A DNA stretch of 64,000 nt from JADJPG01 sp964491875 (GTDB lineage Bacteria; Verrucomicrobiota; Verrucomicrobiia; Limisphaerales; JADJPG01), in NCBI GenBank assembly GCA_964491875.1, contig CAZBIC010000034.1:18648-82647 (forward strand), given 5' to 3'. Positions 1 to 7,655 of this stretch are shown here, one piece after another. The number at the start of each line of letters is the position of its first letter. Position 1 is the stretch's first letter. The position numbers and the translations under genes are program-made. Under the pieces are notes generated by a model. The model searched no databases and was not told the DNA's origin. It saw only the letters and a program-made list of their open reading frames with translations.

Positions 1-438
1 AGTTTCCTGCTGCCGTGCGGAAAGGTTGCGTGGCTGCTGGTCGATCACGCACAAGGTTCCGATCGCGTGACCTTGCGGCGAAACCAGTGGGGCGCCGGCG
101 TAGAAGCGGATCTTTGGTTCTGAGATCACGAGGGGGTTTCCGGCGAATCGCGGATCCTGGGTGGCGTCGGAGACGACGAGAACTTCATCCGGCTGCAACA
201 CGGCATGGCTACAGAACGAGATGTCCCTCGACGTTTCGCATGTCTCGAAACCAATCCTCGCCTTGAACCATTGCCGTGTGTGATCCACGAGGCTCACCAG
301 GGCGATGGGTGTAGCGCAGATCTCCGCGGCGAGCCGGGCCAGATCGTCGAGAGCCCGTTCTGGAGGAGTATCCAGGACTTCGTATTCGAGCAACGCTTCG
401 AGGCGCGCGGATTCGCTGGGCGGTAGAAGAGCTTTCAT
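1..438 (-). CDS. GAF-domain sensor protein, N-terminal part (cut by window start)
   Basis: The reverse strand stays open from an ATG at 436-438 to base 1, giving 146 codons without a stop. The translation begins MKALLPPSESARLEALLEY and continues with the classic N-terminal GAF pattern: VLDTPPE, PIALVSLVD, QWFKARIGF, a SFCSHAV block, a DPRFAGNPLV block, RFYAGAPL and GTLCVID. Proteins with this opening are usually histidine kinases, diguanylate cyclases or phosphodiesterases, with the GAF domain as small-molecule or redox input. The output domain lies outside the window, so the enzymatic class cannot be given. It is transcribed away from cheW. The family call is firm; the role is open. Confidence 0.85.
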   Translation of the reverse strand, partial: MKALLPPSESARLEALLEYEVLDTPPERALDDLARLAAEICATPIALVSLVDHTRQWFKARIGFETCETSRDISFCSHAVLQPDEVLVVSDATQDPRFAGNPLVISEPKIRFYAGAPLVSPQGHAIGTLCVIDQQPRNLSARQQET

Positions 439-570
439 GATCCGCAACGTCGTGGTGCGGCTTGTGACTCATGGATTATCGGCGGTTTTGCCCAGCCCAT
501 TACCTTCAAGAATCAGTGGTGCTGCCCGTTGGGCTTGCGGGTGAATCAACAGCTATGAATCTCTGCAGCA

Positions 571-896
571 AGTCGTCTGCGAGTCCGACTGCGAACTTGT
601 CCCTTTTGGATTCGATTCCCACGATGCCGAGCTTCCATAAAAATGTCAGAAACTCCGCTCATTCCGGAAGCTGATGGGCTGTAAAAAATTCCTTGGAGAT
701 TCTGCTAATGCTTTTCGCCCGGCTTCCGATAGTTCTGATGGAAGGTCTGCAATCAGGTTGCAGACAGCTTTCTCGAGCAGGACGAATGGGCCTGCAAGTC
801 GAAGGCACAACTGACCTTTGTCTCCTGGAGACGGGTGGTTCAGTTGTGCCTTTTGCTTTTCCTGATTCGAGTTCTGACCGCCGGTCAGGCACTCGA
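571..896 (+). promoter_or_regulatory. Hairpin-rich leader or small-RNA region upstream of cheW
   Basis: The 489 bases between the GAF gene and cheW hold no credible ORF; 439-570 shows nothing distinct. From 571 on there is a run of inverted repeats: AGTCG/CGACT (571-575/586-590), AGCTTCC/GGAAGCT (630-636/666-672), GTCTGCAA/TTGCAGAC (745-752/758-765), GCAGG/CCTGC (777-781/791-795), a 13-bp perfect stem (802-814/840-852), and TCGAGT/ACTCGA (867-872/891-896) enclosing CTGAC/GTCAG. All could fold in a plus-strand transcript reading toward cheW. It may be a regulated 5' leader with an attenuator or an independent small RNA ending near 860. No known riboswitch core was recognised. Confidence 0.4.
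802..860 (+). terminator. Strong Rho-independent-type hairpin upstream of cheW
   Basis: AAGGCACAACTGA (802-814) is perfectly complementary to TCAGTTGTGCCTT (840-852) and is followed by TTTTGCTTTT. The 25-base loop holds its own palindrome, GTCTCC-T-GGAGAC (820-832). The T-rich side is on the plus strand although no plus-strand gene precedes it, so it would end a non-coding transcript or act as an attenuator for cheW. Confidence 0.6.
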
Positions 897-927
897 CGAG
901 GGATCGAGGGATGAGATTTGCGCGAGC

Positions 928-1458
928 ATGAATACAATGACAAACGAAACGGTGAGTGGTTCGACCAAGGGATTGGTGGGGCGTTATCTCACTTTCCAGC
1001 TTGGTCAGGAATCGTATGGCATCGCCGTCATGCGGGTGCGTGAAATCATTCGCATGACGGAAGTGACGGGCGTCCCACAGTTGCCGTCTCACATCAAGGG
1101 CGTGATCAATCTGCGGGGCAAAATCATCCCGATCCTCGACCTGCGTTGCCGCTTCGAGCTGTCCCGGATCGAAGATACCGAGAGAACCTGCATTGTCGTG
1201 GTTCAAGTGCGGTCCAGTCGCGGCGGGTATTGCCTGACCGGTTTGATTGTCGATGCGGTGGAAGAGGTGGTGCAGGTTTCGGCGGGTGAGGTCGAAAACG
1301 CCCCGGATTTTGGGGGCCGATTGCAGGCCGAATACATTCTAGGCATGGCCAAGATCAAGAATCGCGTGAAGGCGCTTCTGGATATCGACCGGGTGGTGAT
1401 GGCTGATTCGATCCACCTTGGCCCCGATGTTGTGCCGGATGCGACGCTGGCTCACTGA
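928..1458 (+). CDS. cheW: Chemotaxis coupling protein CheW
   Basis: CheW couples chemoreceptors to the histidine kinase CheA in membrane signalling arrays. The 176-residue product has the typical length and pattern: RYLTFQLGQESYGI, then VREIIRM, the VINLRGKIIPILDLR block, and a C-terminal ILGMAKI-LLDIDRV strand pair. The ATG at 928 is chosen over a farther upstream start at 835 because the extra residues are unlike CheW; a second ATG follows at 937. No strong Shine-Dalgarno is placed at either. No cheA, cheR, cheB or receptor gene is in the window, so its partners are elsewhere. It is flanked on both sides by hairpin-rich non-coding DNA. Confidence 0.93.
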   Translation: MNTMTNETVSGSTKGLVGRYLTFQLGQESYGIAVMRVREIIRMTEVTGVPQLPSHIKGVINLRGKIIPILDLRCRFELSRIEDTERTCIVVVQVRSSRGGYCLTGLIVDAVEEVVQVSAGEVENAPDFGGRLQAEYILGMAKIKNRVKALLDIDRVVMADSIHLGPDVVPDATLAH

Positions 1459-1511
1459 CCGAACAACATCCTCAATCGCCATTTCCCAATTCAGGAATGA
1501 CTTTATCACCG

Positions 1512-1916
1512 ACAACTGAGCTGCCAGTCGCTGCGGATTCCCGCGCGGCGGACCGCGCAGTTGTGAAGCATTTATCCGCCGTGACTTCTGCCCAAGTCAC
1601 GCTGCGGATCGAAAACCCGCCGCCGCAGAACTCCCAGCCCATACCCGCTCCTGCGGCGGCGGTACTTCATTTTCGAGAACTCATTACCCGATTTTCCCAC
1701 GGCATTACCCGCCCAAGCCCTGCCGTGGGAGCCAAACCCGTCGCAGCAGATCAACTGTCTGCCCACAGTCCTGTTGCGACGGCTTACTTTCTATCGTCGG
1801 ACCTCGCCGCAGTGTAAGGAACGAGGTCCGTTGGTCGAAGAATTACTGGAGCCAGCCTTGTTCCTGGTCTCCGTGAAACGATACCCGTGATAGAGCCTGC
1901 CACTGTCACGGGTATC
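1512..1916 (+). ncRNA. Candidate structured RNA: chain of stem-loops with C-rich loops
   Basis: Between cheW and the convergent HDOD gene lies a series of consecutive perfect or near-perfect stems: ACAACTG/CAGTTGT (1512-1518/1558-1564) around GCGCGG/CCGCGC; a 14-bp stem with one bulge (1574-1587/1594-1609); a 12-bp stem (1617-1628/1651-1662); a 10-bp stem (1695-1704/1721-1730); 8 bp (1738-1745/1775-1782); 9 bp (1798-1806/1822-1830); 8 bp with one bulge (1848-1855/1864-1872); and a terminator hairpin (1880-1916). Several loops carry CCC runs (CTGCCC, CCCAGCCCATACCCG, ACCCGCCCAAGCCC). It may be an independent RNA or a 3'-UTR product of cheW; no promoter was recognised. It does not match RNase P, tmRNA, SRP or 6S signatures that I know. 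Bases 1459-1511 and 1926-2006 hold nothing recognisable. Confidence 0.45.
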
Positions 1917-1925
1917 TGTCTTTCC
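1880..1925 (+). terminator. Rho-independent terminator between cheW/ncRNA and HDOD gene
   Basis: GATACCCGTGA (1880-1890) pairs perfectly with TCACGGGTATC (1906-1916) across a 15-base loop and is followed by TGTCTTTCC. It lies between convergent transcripts, so it may serve both directions, though the T-rich side favours plus-strand termination. Confidence 0.6.
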
Positions 1926-2006
1926 ACTCTCCGTCTGGATAAATGAGGATCGCCGAGGATGACGAACCGTTGCCTCGCGAGTCTTGCGGGACGGCGTGAT
2001 GGCGTT

Positions 2007-2933
2007 TCAGACGAGGCCTTCGAGGATCGTTGGCAGCCGTTCCAGACTCCGTTTCAAGGCGGCTCGGGCAAGTGATTTCTCAGACTCCGCCTTTTCTGAA
2101 TCAGTCTGATCCGGATAGAGAATGTCCCAGCCCTTGGCCTTCAACCAGTCGTTGTCGTTCACGGGTTCGGTGTTTCCACTGTTCCCGATGCAGGCTTGTC
2201 GGACCATCAAATCCGCGATCTGCACGGCTGCCACCAATTGCGATTGGTGGGCCGCGCGTTCGGGCGAGTGATGAAAGCGGGCGACGTCGATCAAGGCGTC
2301 CGGGAGATTGTGGCTCCGCAGATACATGGCTCCGACTTCGCAGTGATCCAGGCCGAGGATTTCCCGCTCGCGGTCCATCAATGGCGAGTCGGTGAGGTTC
2401 CCGCGCTGGTGGATGAGTTCGAAGTGTTCCGGGCAGGCGGAGGCCATGGCGATTTTGCCGACGTCATGAATGAGCCCGGCAACGTAGTCCACTTCGTCCG
2501 TTGGGGCGCGCAGGGTGCTGATGACCTCGCGGGTGAGGATCGCCGTGCCGATGCAGTGTTGCCAGAATTCGCGCCAGGCAAAGCTGGCTTTGCCGGCGAG
2601 CTTTTGGAAATCCTCGATGATGGGCGTGACCATGACCAGCTGCCGGATCTGGCGAACGCCAAGATAGAACACGGCGTCCTCGATGCTGTTCACCGGCGTG
2701 GACAGGCCGTAGTAGACGGAGTTCACGAGCCGCAGAAGCCGCGCGGTGAGGCTTGGATCGCGACGAATGATTTCGGCCACCTGTGATGTGTAACGCTGAT
2801 CGGCGTTGAGGAGTTCACGGAGCGCGCTGTTGATGGAGCCCAGCGAGGGAAGCCTAGGGCAGTACTTCAGCCGGTTTTCGATTTGGTCCCGGGTTAATGG
2901 CCTGACTTGGGCCGGCGCTACATCAGTCGTCAT
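2007..2933 (-). CDS. HDOD-domain protein
   Basis: The 308-residue product carries an HDOD domain over roughly residues 20-230, a degenerate HD hydrolase fold found in bacterial signalling proteins linked to motility, c-di-GMP and stress. Typical family segments are LPSLGSINSALRELL, IIRRDPSLTARLLRLVNS, YYGLSTPVNSIEDAV and LGVRQIRQLV. An HD dyad is retained at residues 156-157 (GLIHDVGK), although most HDOD proteins have lost metal-dependent catalysis. No second output domain is present; the C-terminal 80 residues are polar. It is divergent from the cheX operon and separated from it by about 130 bases. Its partner and substrate cannot be told from sequence. Confidence 0.88.
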   Translation of the reverse strand: MTTDVAPAQVRPLTRDQIENRLKYCPRLPSLGSINSALRELLNADQRYTSQVAEIIRRDPSLTARLLRLVNSVYYGLSTPVNSIEDAVFYLGVRQIRQLVMVTPIIEDFQKLAGKASFAWREFWQHCIGTAILTREVISTLRAPTDEVDYVAGLIHDVGKIAMASACPEHFELIHQRGNLTDSPLMDREREILGLDHCEVGAMYLRSHNLPDALIDVARFHHSPERAAHQSQLVAAVQIADLMVRQACIGNSGNTEPVNDNDWLKAKGWDILYPDQTDSEKAESEKSLARAALKRSLERLPTILEGLV

Positions 2934-3065
2934 CCCTTTTACTATCGTCGGAATCGCCGAACGAGTTGACGATCTTTCCGTTGAAATGGAGTGCCTTGAA
3001 ACGATTTTTCGTACAGGCGCTTTTTATCCTCAAGTGACCTTCGTTTCCTCCGATTGAATCGATGC

Positions 3066-3548
3066 ATGATCGACGATCTTGAACTCATGCTTAAGGCCGC
3101 GGTGAGCGAGGTCTTTCGCAAGATGCTTAGAACTGAGGTCCGCTCCATCCCCATCAACGCGGATGCGATGAGCGCGGAAGCACACATTGCCAGTGCGGTT
3201 GGCTTCATCGGTGACATGACTGGAGTCGTGTACATCTACGCCAGTTCATCGTACGCCAACAAGATGACGAGCGTGATGCTGGAGATGGACGAGTCCGAAT
3301 TGCAGGGCGATGAAATGGTCAACGACGCCATGGGCGAGCTGGCCAACATGATCGTCGGCAGCTTGAAGGCGGCGCTGGTGGAGAAGGGGATGTCCTGTGT
3401 GTTGACGATCCCGTCCATCGTTCGCGGCAGCAATATTTCAATTGAAGCCATCAGCAGCGCGACTCGGCGCGTGTTGTGCTTCCGATGTGGTGACAGCCAC
3501 TCGCTGGTTGTCGAACTCATGATTAAACCTCCAGAAGCCAACGAATAA
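3066..3548 (+). CDS. cheX: CheX/CheC-type CheY-phosphatase
   Basis: The 160-residue product resembles CheX, the phosphatase that removes phosphate from CheY-P in chemotaxis. The signature acidic/amide pair appears as E91 and N94 in GELANMIVG, matching the ExxN catalytic motif of the CheC/CheX/FliY family. The fold otherwise shows alternating beta strands (GVVYIYASSS, VVELMIKPP). The ATG at 3066 is preferred to a TTG at 3054; neither has a clear ribosome binding site. The stop overlaps the start of the next gene, a response regulator, by one base, so the phosphatase and its likely substrate are translationally coupled. Confidence 0.82.
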   Translation: MIDDLELMLKAAVSEVFRKMLRTEVRSIPINADAMSAEAHIASAVGFIGDMTGVVYIYASSSYANKMTSVMLEMDESELQGDEMVNDAMGELANMIVGSLKAALVEKGMSCVLTIPSIVRGSNISIEAISSATRRVLCFRCGDSHSLVVELMIKPPEANE

Positions 3549-4672
3549 TGGGACTCAAAATTCTTACGGTCGACGACAGCCGGACTATCCGATTGATCGT
3601 TGCCAAGGCGTTCAAGTCGTTTGATTGCGAAGTGCTCGAGGCTCAGAATGGAGTCGAAGGGCTCGCCGTCGCCTCAAAGGAAAAGCCGGACATCATCATT
3701 CTCGATATCACCATGCCAATCATGGATGGATACGAGACGTTGACCAAGCTGAAGTCGGATCCGGAGCTCAAGGGCATCCCCGTCATCATGCTTACTGCCG
3801 AGGCGGGCAAGGACAACGTGCTGCGCATCGCGAAGCTGGGAGTCCGGGATTATCTCATCAAGCCGTTCAAGGAAGAGCTGGTGATCGAGCGCGTTGGCCG
3901 GGTAATAGACCTCAAGCCGAAGGGGCAGGGTCCGGCCAAAGTGAAGCGATTTGATGATCCGTTGAACATTCTGGTCGTCGACGACAAGCCGGCCATTGTT
4001 GAGCAGATTCGCAATGGCCTGAAGGACACGCCGTGGACGATCTCCGGGAAATCCCAGTCCGGCGAGACGATCGACTACTGCAACCAGTCGGTGCCGGACA
4101 TCATTCTCCTCAGCCTTACCTTGCCGGAGAATCAGGGCTTCAACCTGTTCACGCTTCTGCGTGGCAATCCAAAGACCAAGAGCGTTCCCATCTTCGGCAT
4201 GTGCGTGAAAACCGCCGCCGACGAACAGGCGAAGGCGCAGCAAATCGGTTTCAACACGATCGTCACGAAGCCGATCGATCTCGAGGATCTGAAATCGAAA
4301 GTCTCACGCGCATTGAACCTTGATACTTCGTACAAGTATTTCCAGCAACGCGACGGCGTGCTCCTGCTGAATCTCCCGGCCAATTTTGGCCCCAGCGTCG
4401 CCAACGAGGTCACGTTGCATCTCAGGCCGCAACTCTCGGATGCCGTGGATGCGGGCCTCGACAAGGTCATCATGGATTTCAGCGCGGTGAAGACGGCCGA
4501 CATCTCGCTCATCAAGCTCGGGCTCGAAGTCATGGGCCTGTGCAGCGAGCTGTCCTTGAAGAATCGCATCATTGGTTCCGAAGCAGTGACTCGCGAATGC
4601 AAGAACTACGAGGAAACCAAGGACTGGCGTTTCATGAGTTCCTTCCAGGAGGCGGTCGCTGCGCTGAACTGA
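3548..4672 (+). CDS. REC-REC-STAS response regulator with degenerate second receiver
   Basis: Three domains are visible in 374 residues. Receiver 1 (about 1-122) is intact, with acidic D9/D10, phospho-acceptor D53 (ILDITMP), T83 and K105 (LIKPF). Receiver 2 (about 139-258) keeps D145/D146 and K241, but the acceptor position is S189 (ILLSLTLP), so it probably cannot be phosphorylated. The C-terminal 105 residues resemble a STAS domain, with VIMDFSAV and a conserved-type serine in ADISLIKLG. The architecture suggests a phosphorylation-controlled partner switch rather than direct DNA binding. It overlaps cheX by one base. The receiver calls are firm; the STAS call is moderately sure. Confidence 0.85.
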   Translation: MGLKILTVDDSRTIRLIVAKAFKSFDCEVLEAQNGVEGLAVASKEKPDIIILDITMPIMDGYETLTKLKSDPELKGIPVIMLTAEAGKDNVLRIAKLGVRDYLIKPFKEELVIERVGRVIDLKPKGQGPAKVKRFDDPLNILVVDDKPAIVEQIRNGLKDTPWTISGKSQSGETIDYCNQSVPDIILLSLTLPENQGFNLFTLLRGNPKTKSVPIFGMCVKTAADEQAKAQQIGFNTIVTKPIDLEDLKSKVSRALNLDTSYKYFQQRDGVLLLNLPANFGPSVANEVTLHLRPQLSDAVDAGLDKVIMDFSAVKTADISLIKLGLEVMGLCSELSLKNRIIGSEAVTRECKNYEETKDWRFMSSFQEAVAALN

Positions 4673-4694
4673 GCCTTACCCACCTCGAACAGCC

Positions 4695-5207
4695 ATGAAG
4701 AGATGGTCGATGAAAGCCATGTGGATGGCGGCGGCCGTGTCCGCCGCGGCTGATTCGCCGTACCTTCCCGCCGTCGGCCCCGCTCCGCTGCGCTTTGCTA
4801 CGCCGCCCGTGGTGAAGGCCGCCACCGTTCAGCTGCCGCCGCTCATCACGATTGAACCTCGACCTGCGCCGGTGGTGCCGGAAGTAGCGCCAGTTCCGCC
4901 CACCACCGCCGTCCCATCGGCGCCCGAGGCTCCGCCGGCAGATCCGCTCGGTCCATTGATCGAACCACCTCCGTCGGTCCCGGTGCCCTATGATCCTGTG
5001 GTGAGCAACGGCGTTGAAGTCGTCCGCCCGGACACGGATAACCTGACGCCGCAGATGTTCATGAAGTTCTTCACCGGCCGGCCGGGCACAAACTCCTCCG
5101 GGATGACGATCATTGCGCCCATGCCGTTCCTGCCGCCCGCTCCTTCGGCTCCTCCAGCACCTTCCAGCAAGGCGACATATCAAACCACGCCGCCCGCCAA
5201 ACCATGA
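4695..5207 (+). CDS. Proline-rich secreted protein of unknown function
   Basis: The 170-residue product starts with a short basic and hydrophobic stretch (MKRWSMKAMWMAAAVSAA) that may be a signal sequence. About 80 residues dominated by Pro, Ala and Val follow, then a short segment around TPQMFMKFFTGRPG, then another proline-rich tail. No known domain was recognised. The start follows the response regulator by 22 bases and its stop overlaps the next start (ATGA), so it belongs to the same operon. The long proline tracts suggest an extended spacer spanning the periplasm. The function is unknown. Confidence 0.7.
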   Translation: MKRWSMKAMWMAAAVSAAADSPYLPAVGPAPLRFATPPVVKAATVQLPPLITIEPRPAPVVPEVAPVPPTTAVPSAPEAPPADPLGPLIEPPPSVPVPYDPVVSNGVEVVRPDTDNLTPQMFMKFFTGRPGTNSSGMTIIAPMPFLPPAPSAPPAPSSKATYQTTPPAKP

Positions 5208-6559
5208 AGGCCCGGCATTCATCGTGGGGAAGTTTGGTGATTCCGCCGTCGGTCGGCCTCTGGATGGCCGCTGTCATTCTATTTGTTCTCACCTCAGTGG
5301 GCGCTGAGCAGGGGACTCCCGCGCGGAGTCAGGACGAGGCACATCCTGCCGAGGTTGATCCTGACAAATCACCCTCGCCGGCGGCCCACGGAGACTCGCT
5401 GGCGAGCGAGAATCTTCACAAACCTCACTACAAGCCGAAGTCTCCTCCAGTCGCCAAGAACTATCAGCACCAGATCGACACCGCGAGGCAGTTACGGCGA
5501 AACAAGGACTACGCCGCCGCCGAGAAAATGCTGGTGACCGTGCTGGATGAAGAGCCGCCGTCGGAGTTCCAGCGTGCGACGTTGTTCGAGCTGGCTTTGG
5601 TGGCGCAGGAACAACTGAAGTTCGCCCGCGCCCAGCAAATTTTCGCGCAATACATCCAGCTGTTTCCCCAGGATCCGACGATTCCAGAAGTGCTCCTCCG
5701 CCAGGGACTCCTTTACCGCCAGATGGGCGCCTACAACATGGCGATCGGAAAGTATTACGCGGTGATGAACTCCGCGCTCGGTCTCAAGCTTGAGCAGTTC
5801 GATTACTACAAACGCCTCGTCTTGCAGGCGCAGACCGAGATTGCGGACACCTACTACATGCAGGGGAAGTTCCCCGAGGCGGCCGATTTCTTTTCGCGCA
5901 TCCTCAAACAAAACGCCTTGGAACTGAATCGCGCGCAGATTCATTTCAAGCTCATCCGCTGTTTGTCGAGCTTGGGCAAGCACACGGACGTGACCACGCA
6001 GGCGCGAGATTTCTACGAGAAGTATCCTGACGCCACTGAGGTGGCCGAAGTCCGATACCTGTCGGCCAGTTCGTACAAGGCCATTGGAAGAACCCGCGAC
6101 GCTCATGCGGAAGTCTTGAACCTGCTGAAATCGCAGGCGGAATCGTTGAAGACCAACCCGGAGAACTGGGTGTATTGGCAGCAGCGGGCCGGCAACGACA
6201 TTGCCAACCAGCTCTACTTGGAAGGTGACTACTTGAATGCCCTTGAGCTCTACAATCACCTCGCGGGCTTGAGCGACGCACCGATCTGGCAGGTGCCGAT
6301 TTGGTATCAAGTCGCGCTGATCTACGAGCGCTTGAATCAGCCCAAGAAAGCTGTGGACAAGTACTCTGAAATCGTCGCGCGTGAAAAAGAGCTGGCAGCG
6401 CTCGATGCCGCACCCAGCGTCAAGACCGTTATCGAGATGGGTCGCTGGCGAAAGGGTCAGATTGATTGGCGGGATCGAACCGAAGTTGCCGTTCAATCCC
6501 TCCGTCTGAGCCCGGTTCCCACTTCCGGCACCAACACTGCTTCCCAAGCGAAGCCATGA
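5204..6559 (+). CDS. TPR-repeat protein, secreted or membrane-anchored
   Basis: This 451-residue protein has an N-terminal hydrophobic segment (about residues 18-34, GLWMAAVILFVLTSVGA) and then tetratricopeptide-like helices from about residue 85 to 420, for example DYAAAEKMLVTVLDEEP, QQIFAQYIQLFPQDP and YLNALELYNHLAG. TPR proteins of this kind are scaffolds or lipoprotein-like assembly factors in the periplasm. Its ATG overlaps the preceding stop by four bases, and its own stop overlaps the next start by four. The position before the flagellar operon suggests a motility-linked role, but that is inference. Confidence 0.8.
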   Translation: MKARHSSWGSLVIPPSVGLWMAAVILFVLTSVGAEQGTPARSQDEAHPAEVDPDKSPSPAAHGDSLASENLHKPHYKPKSPPVAKNYQHQIDTARQLRRNKDYAAAEKMLVTVLDEEPPSEFQRATLFELALVAQEQLKFARAQQIFAQYIQLFPQDPTIPEVLLRQGLLYRQMGAYNMAIGKYYAVMNSALGLKLEQFDYYKRLVLQAQTEIADTYYMQGKFPEAADFFSRILKQNALELNRAQIHFKLIRCLSSLGKHTDVTTQARDFYEKYPDATEVAEVRYLSASSYKAIGRTRDAHAEVLNLLKSQAESLKTNPENWVYWQQRAGNDIANQLYLEGDYLNALELYNHLAGLSDAPIWQVPIWYQVALIYERLNQPKKAVDKYSEIVAREKELAALDAAPSVKTVIEMGRWRKGQIDWRDRTEVAVQSLRLSPVPTSGTNTASQAKP

Positions 6560-6972
6560 ACTTTGTTCCTCAGATGTTGACCGACCTTCGCGGACTTCAA
6601 ACCATTTGCCGCGAATTGTTGAGCCTTGCCGAACGTGAATCTCAACTCCTGCGTTCGGAACCCTCCGGTGCGATCAACGAGGCCACCCATACTCGCCGGT
6701 CGCTGCTACTCCGTTTGAACGAGGCTTTGGACAGGGCGCGGCAGCATCGGGTTTCCTGGCAGGGATTGAGCGCGGCGGACCGTGCGGCCCAGCCGGAGGT
6801 CGGCTTTCTGGTGCGGCAGGTGCAGGACTTGATCATGCGGGTGATCCTGCTGGATCGCGATAACGAGCAGGGTTTGCTGCGCCGCGGATTGATCCCCGCC
6901 CGCGAGATTCCTTCGGCTCAGCGTCAGCGTCCCCACTTCGTCGCCGATTTGTATCGCCGGCAGCAAGCTTAA
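6556..6972 (+). CDS. FlgN/FliT-like small helical protein, possible flagellar export chaperone
   Basis: The 138-residue product is almost entirely helical, with the heptad-like pattern of FlgN-type chaperones: an N-terminal helix (QMLTDLRGLQTICRELLSLA), a helix after THTRRSLLLRLNEALDRA, and a C-terminal helix ending LRRGLIP. FlgN/FliT proteins keep hook-associated or cap proteins export-competent. A separate, better FlgN candidate lies before flgK, so this one may serve another substrate such as the absent FliD. The start at 6556 (ATGA overlap with the TPR gene) is preferred over an in-frame start at 6466. The assignment is tentative. Confidence 0.6.
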   Translation: MNFVPQMLTDLRGLQTICRELLSLAERESQLLRSEPSGAINEATHTRRSLLLRLNEALDRARQHRVSWQGLSAADRAAQPEVGFLVRQVQDLIMRVILLDRDNEQGLLRRGLIPAREIPSAQRQRPHFVADLYRRQQA

Positions 6973-7117
6973 GGCTCCCAGCCGCTGGTTTGGTGCGCTT
7001 CGAGGTCGTTCTCCCTCGTCCCAACAAGTCCCTTCAGAGCTGTCCGTTGTCGATTGAGTGATGGCGCTTTGATCCTCCCGCCCGGCGAACCTTTCCTGCT
7101 GGATCCTTCCTTCCGGT

Positions 7118-7160
7118 AACAATTGCCGCTGAGCCCGATCCGCTCACAGGCCCAATTGTT
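7118..7160. repeat. Inverted repeat upstream of the flgB promoter
   Basis: AACAATTG (7118-7125) pairs with CAATTGTT (7153-7160), and inside it TGAGC pairs with GCTCA (7130-7134/7142-7146). It ends 25 bases upstream of the sigma-54 element. It could terminate the preceding operon or be a site for an enhancer-binding activator. The rest of 6973-7117 shows nothing distinct. Confidence 0.45.
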
Positions 7161-7184
7161 TGTGATTCGGCAGATCCTCCCCAG

Positions 7185-7200
7185 TGGCACAACCGCTGCT
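7185..7200 (+). promoter_or_regulatory. Sigma-54 promoter of the main flagellar operon
   Basis: TGGCACAACCGCTGCT fits the -24/-12 consensus with GG at 7186-7187, ten bases, then GC at 7198-7199. Transcription would start near 7211, 16 bases before the flgB ATG, which has no clear Shine-Dalgarno. The element shares the CGCTGCTAAAC tail with the flgF promoter. Confidence 0.82.
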
Positions 7201-7226
7201 AAACAGACCTAGCGATAACTACTGCC

Positions 7227-7607
7227 ATGATCGAAGGCCTGTTCAACCAAACGAATTACGTCGCAGCCAAGAAGATGCTGGACGTCACGGCGATGCGCCA
7301 TGAAGCGATCGCCAGCAATCTCGCCCACATTGAAACCCCGAACTACAAGCGGCTGGATGTGGCGCCAAACTTCGCGACCGAGCTCCGGCAAGCCGTGGCT
7401 TCGAAGGACGTTGGACAGATTCATTCGGTGAATCCCCGGCTCGCCGTGGATTCGACGGCGGTCGCTTCCCGCAAGGATGGCAACACCGTGCAGCTCGAAT
7501 CCGAATTGCTGAAGCTGAACAAGAACTTCGTGGAGCACCAGCTCGAGACGCAGCTCGTCACCGGTGCCATGCTGAAACTGCGGCTGGCCATCACCGGACG
7601 GAGTTAA
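7227..7607 (+). CDS. flgB: Flagellar proximal rod protein FlgB
   Basis: FlgB is one of the proximal rod subunits that cross the periplasm and connect the MS ring to the distal rod. The 126-residue product has the normal length and the rod/hook N-terminal motif as AIASNLAHIETPNYKR (about residues 29-44), with a C-terminal amphipathic helix (LNKNFVEHQLETQLVTGAML) of the kind that packs against it. It opens the large operon directly downstream of a sigma-54 promoter and is followed by flgC and fliE, the usual trio. Confidence 0.95.
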   Translation: MIEGLFNQTNYVAAKKMLDVTAMRHEAIASNLAHIETPNYKRLDVAPNFATELRQAVASKDVGQIHSVNPRLAVDSTAVASRKDGNTVQLESELLKLNKNFVEHQLETQLVTGAMLKLRLAITGRS

Positions 7608-7655
7608 TCACCGGATCCCAATCTCACTTTTCACTGACACCTAGAAACCACCACG

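Noticed and set aside
1497..1817. 106-codon plus-strand reading frame between cheW and the HDOD gene
   Set aside because: Its composition is unstructured (Ala/Pro/Ser-rich), there is no ribosome binding site or homology pattern, and it is covered by a chain of perfect stems that better explains the sequence as RNA.
4632..5222. Minus-strand open frame of about 196 codons
   Set aside because: It is opposite the proline-rich gene; the translation is Arg/Gly-rich low complexity, the mirror of a proline-rich sequence.
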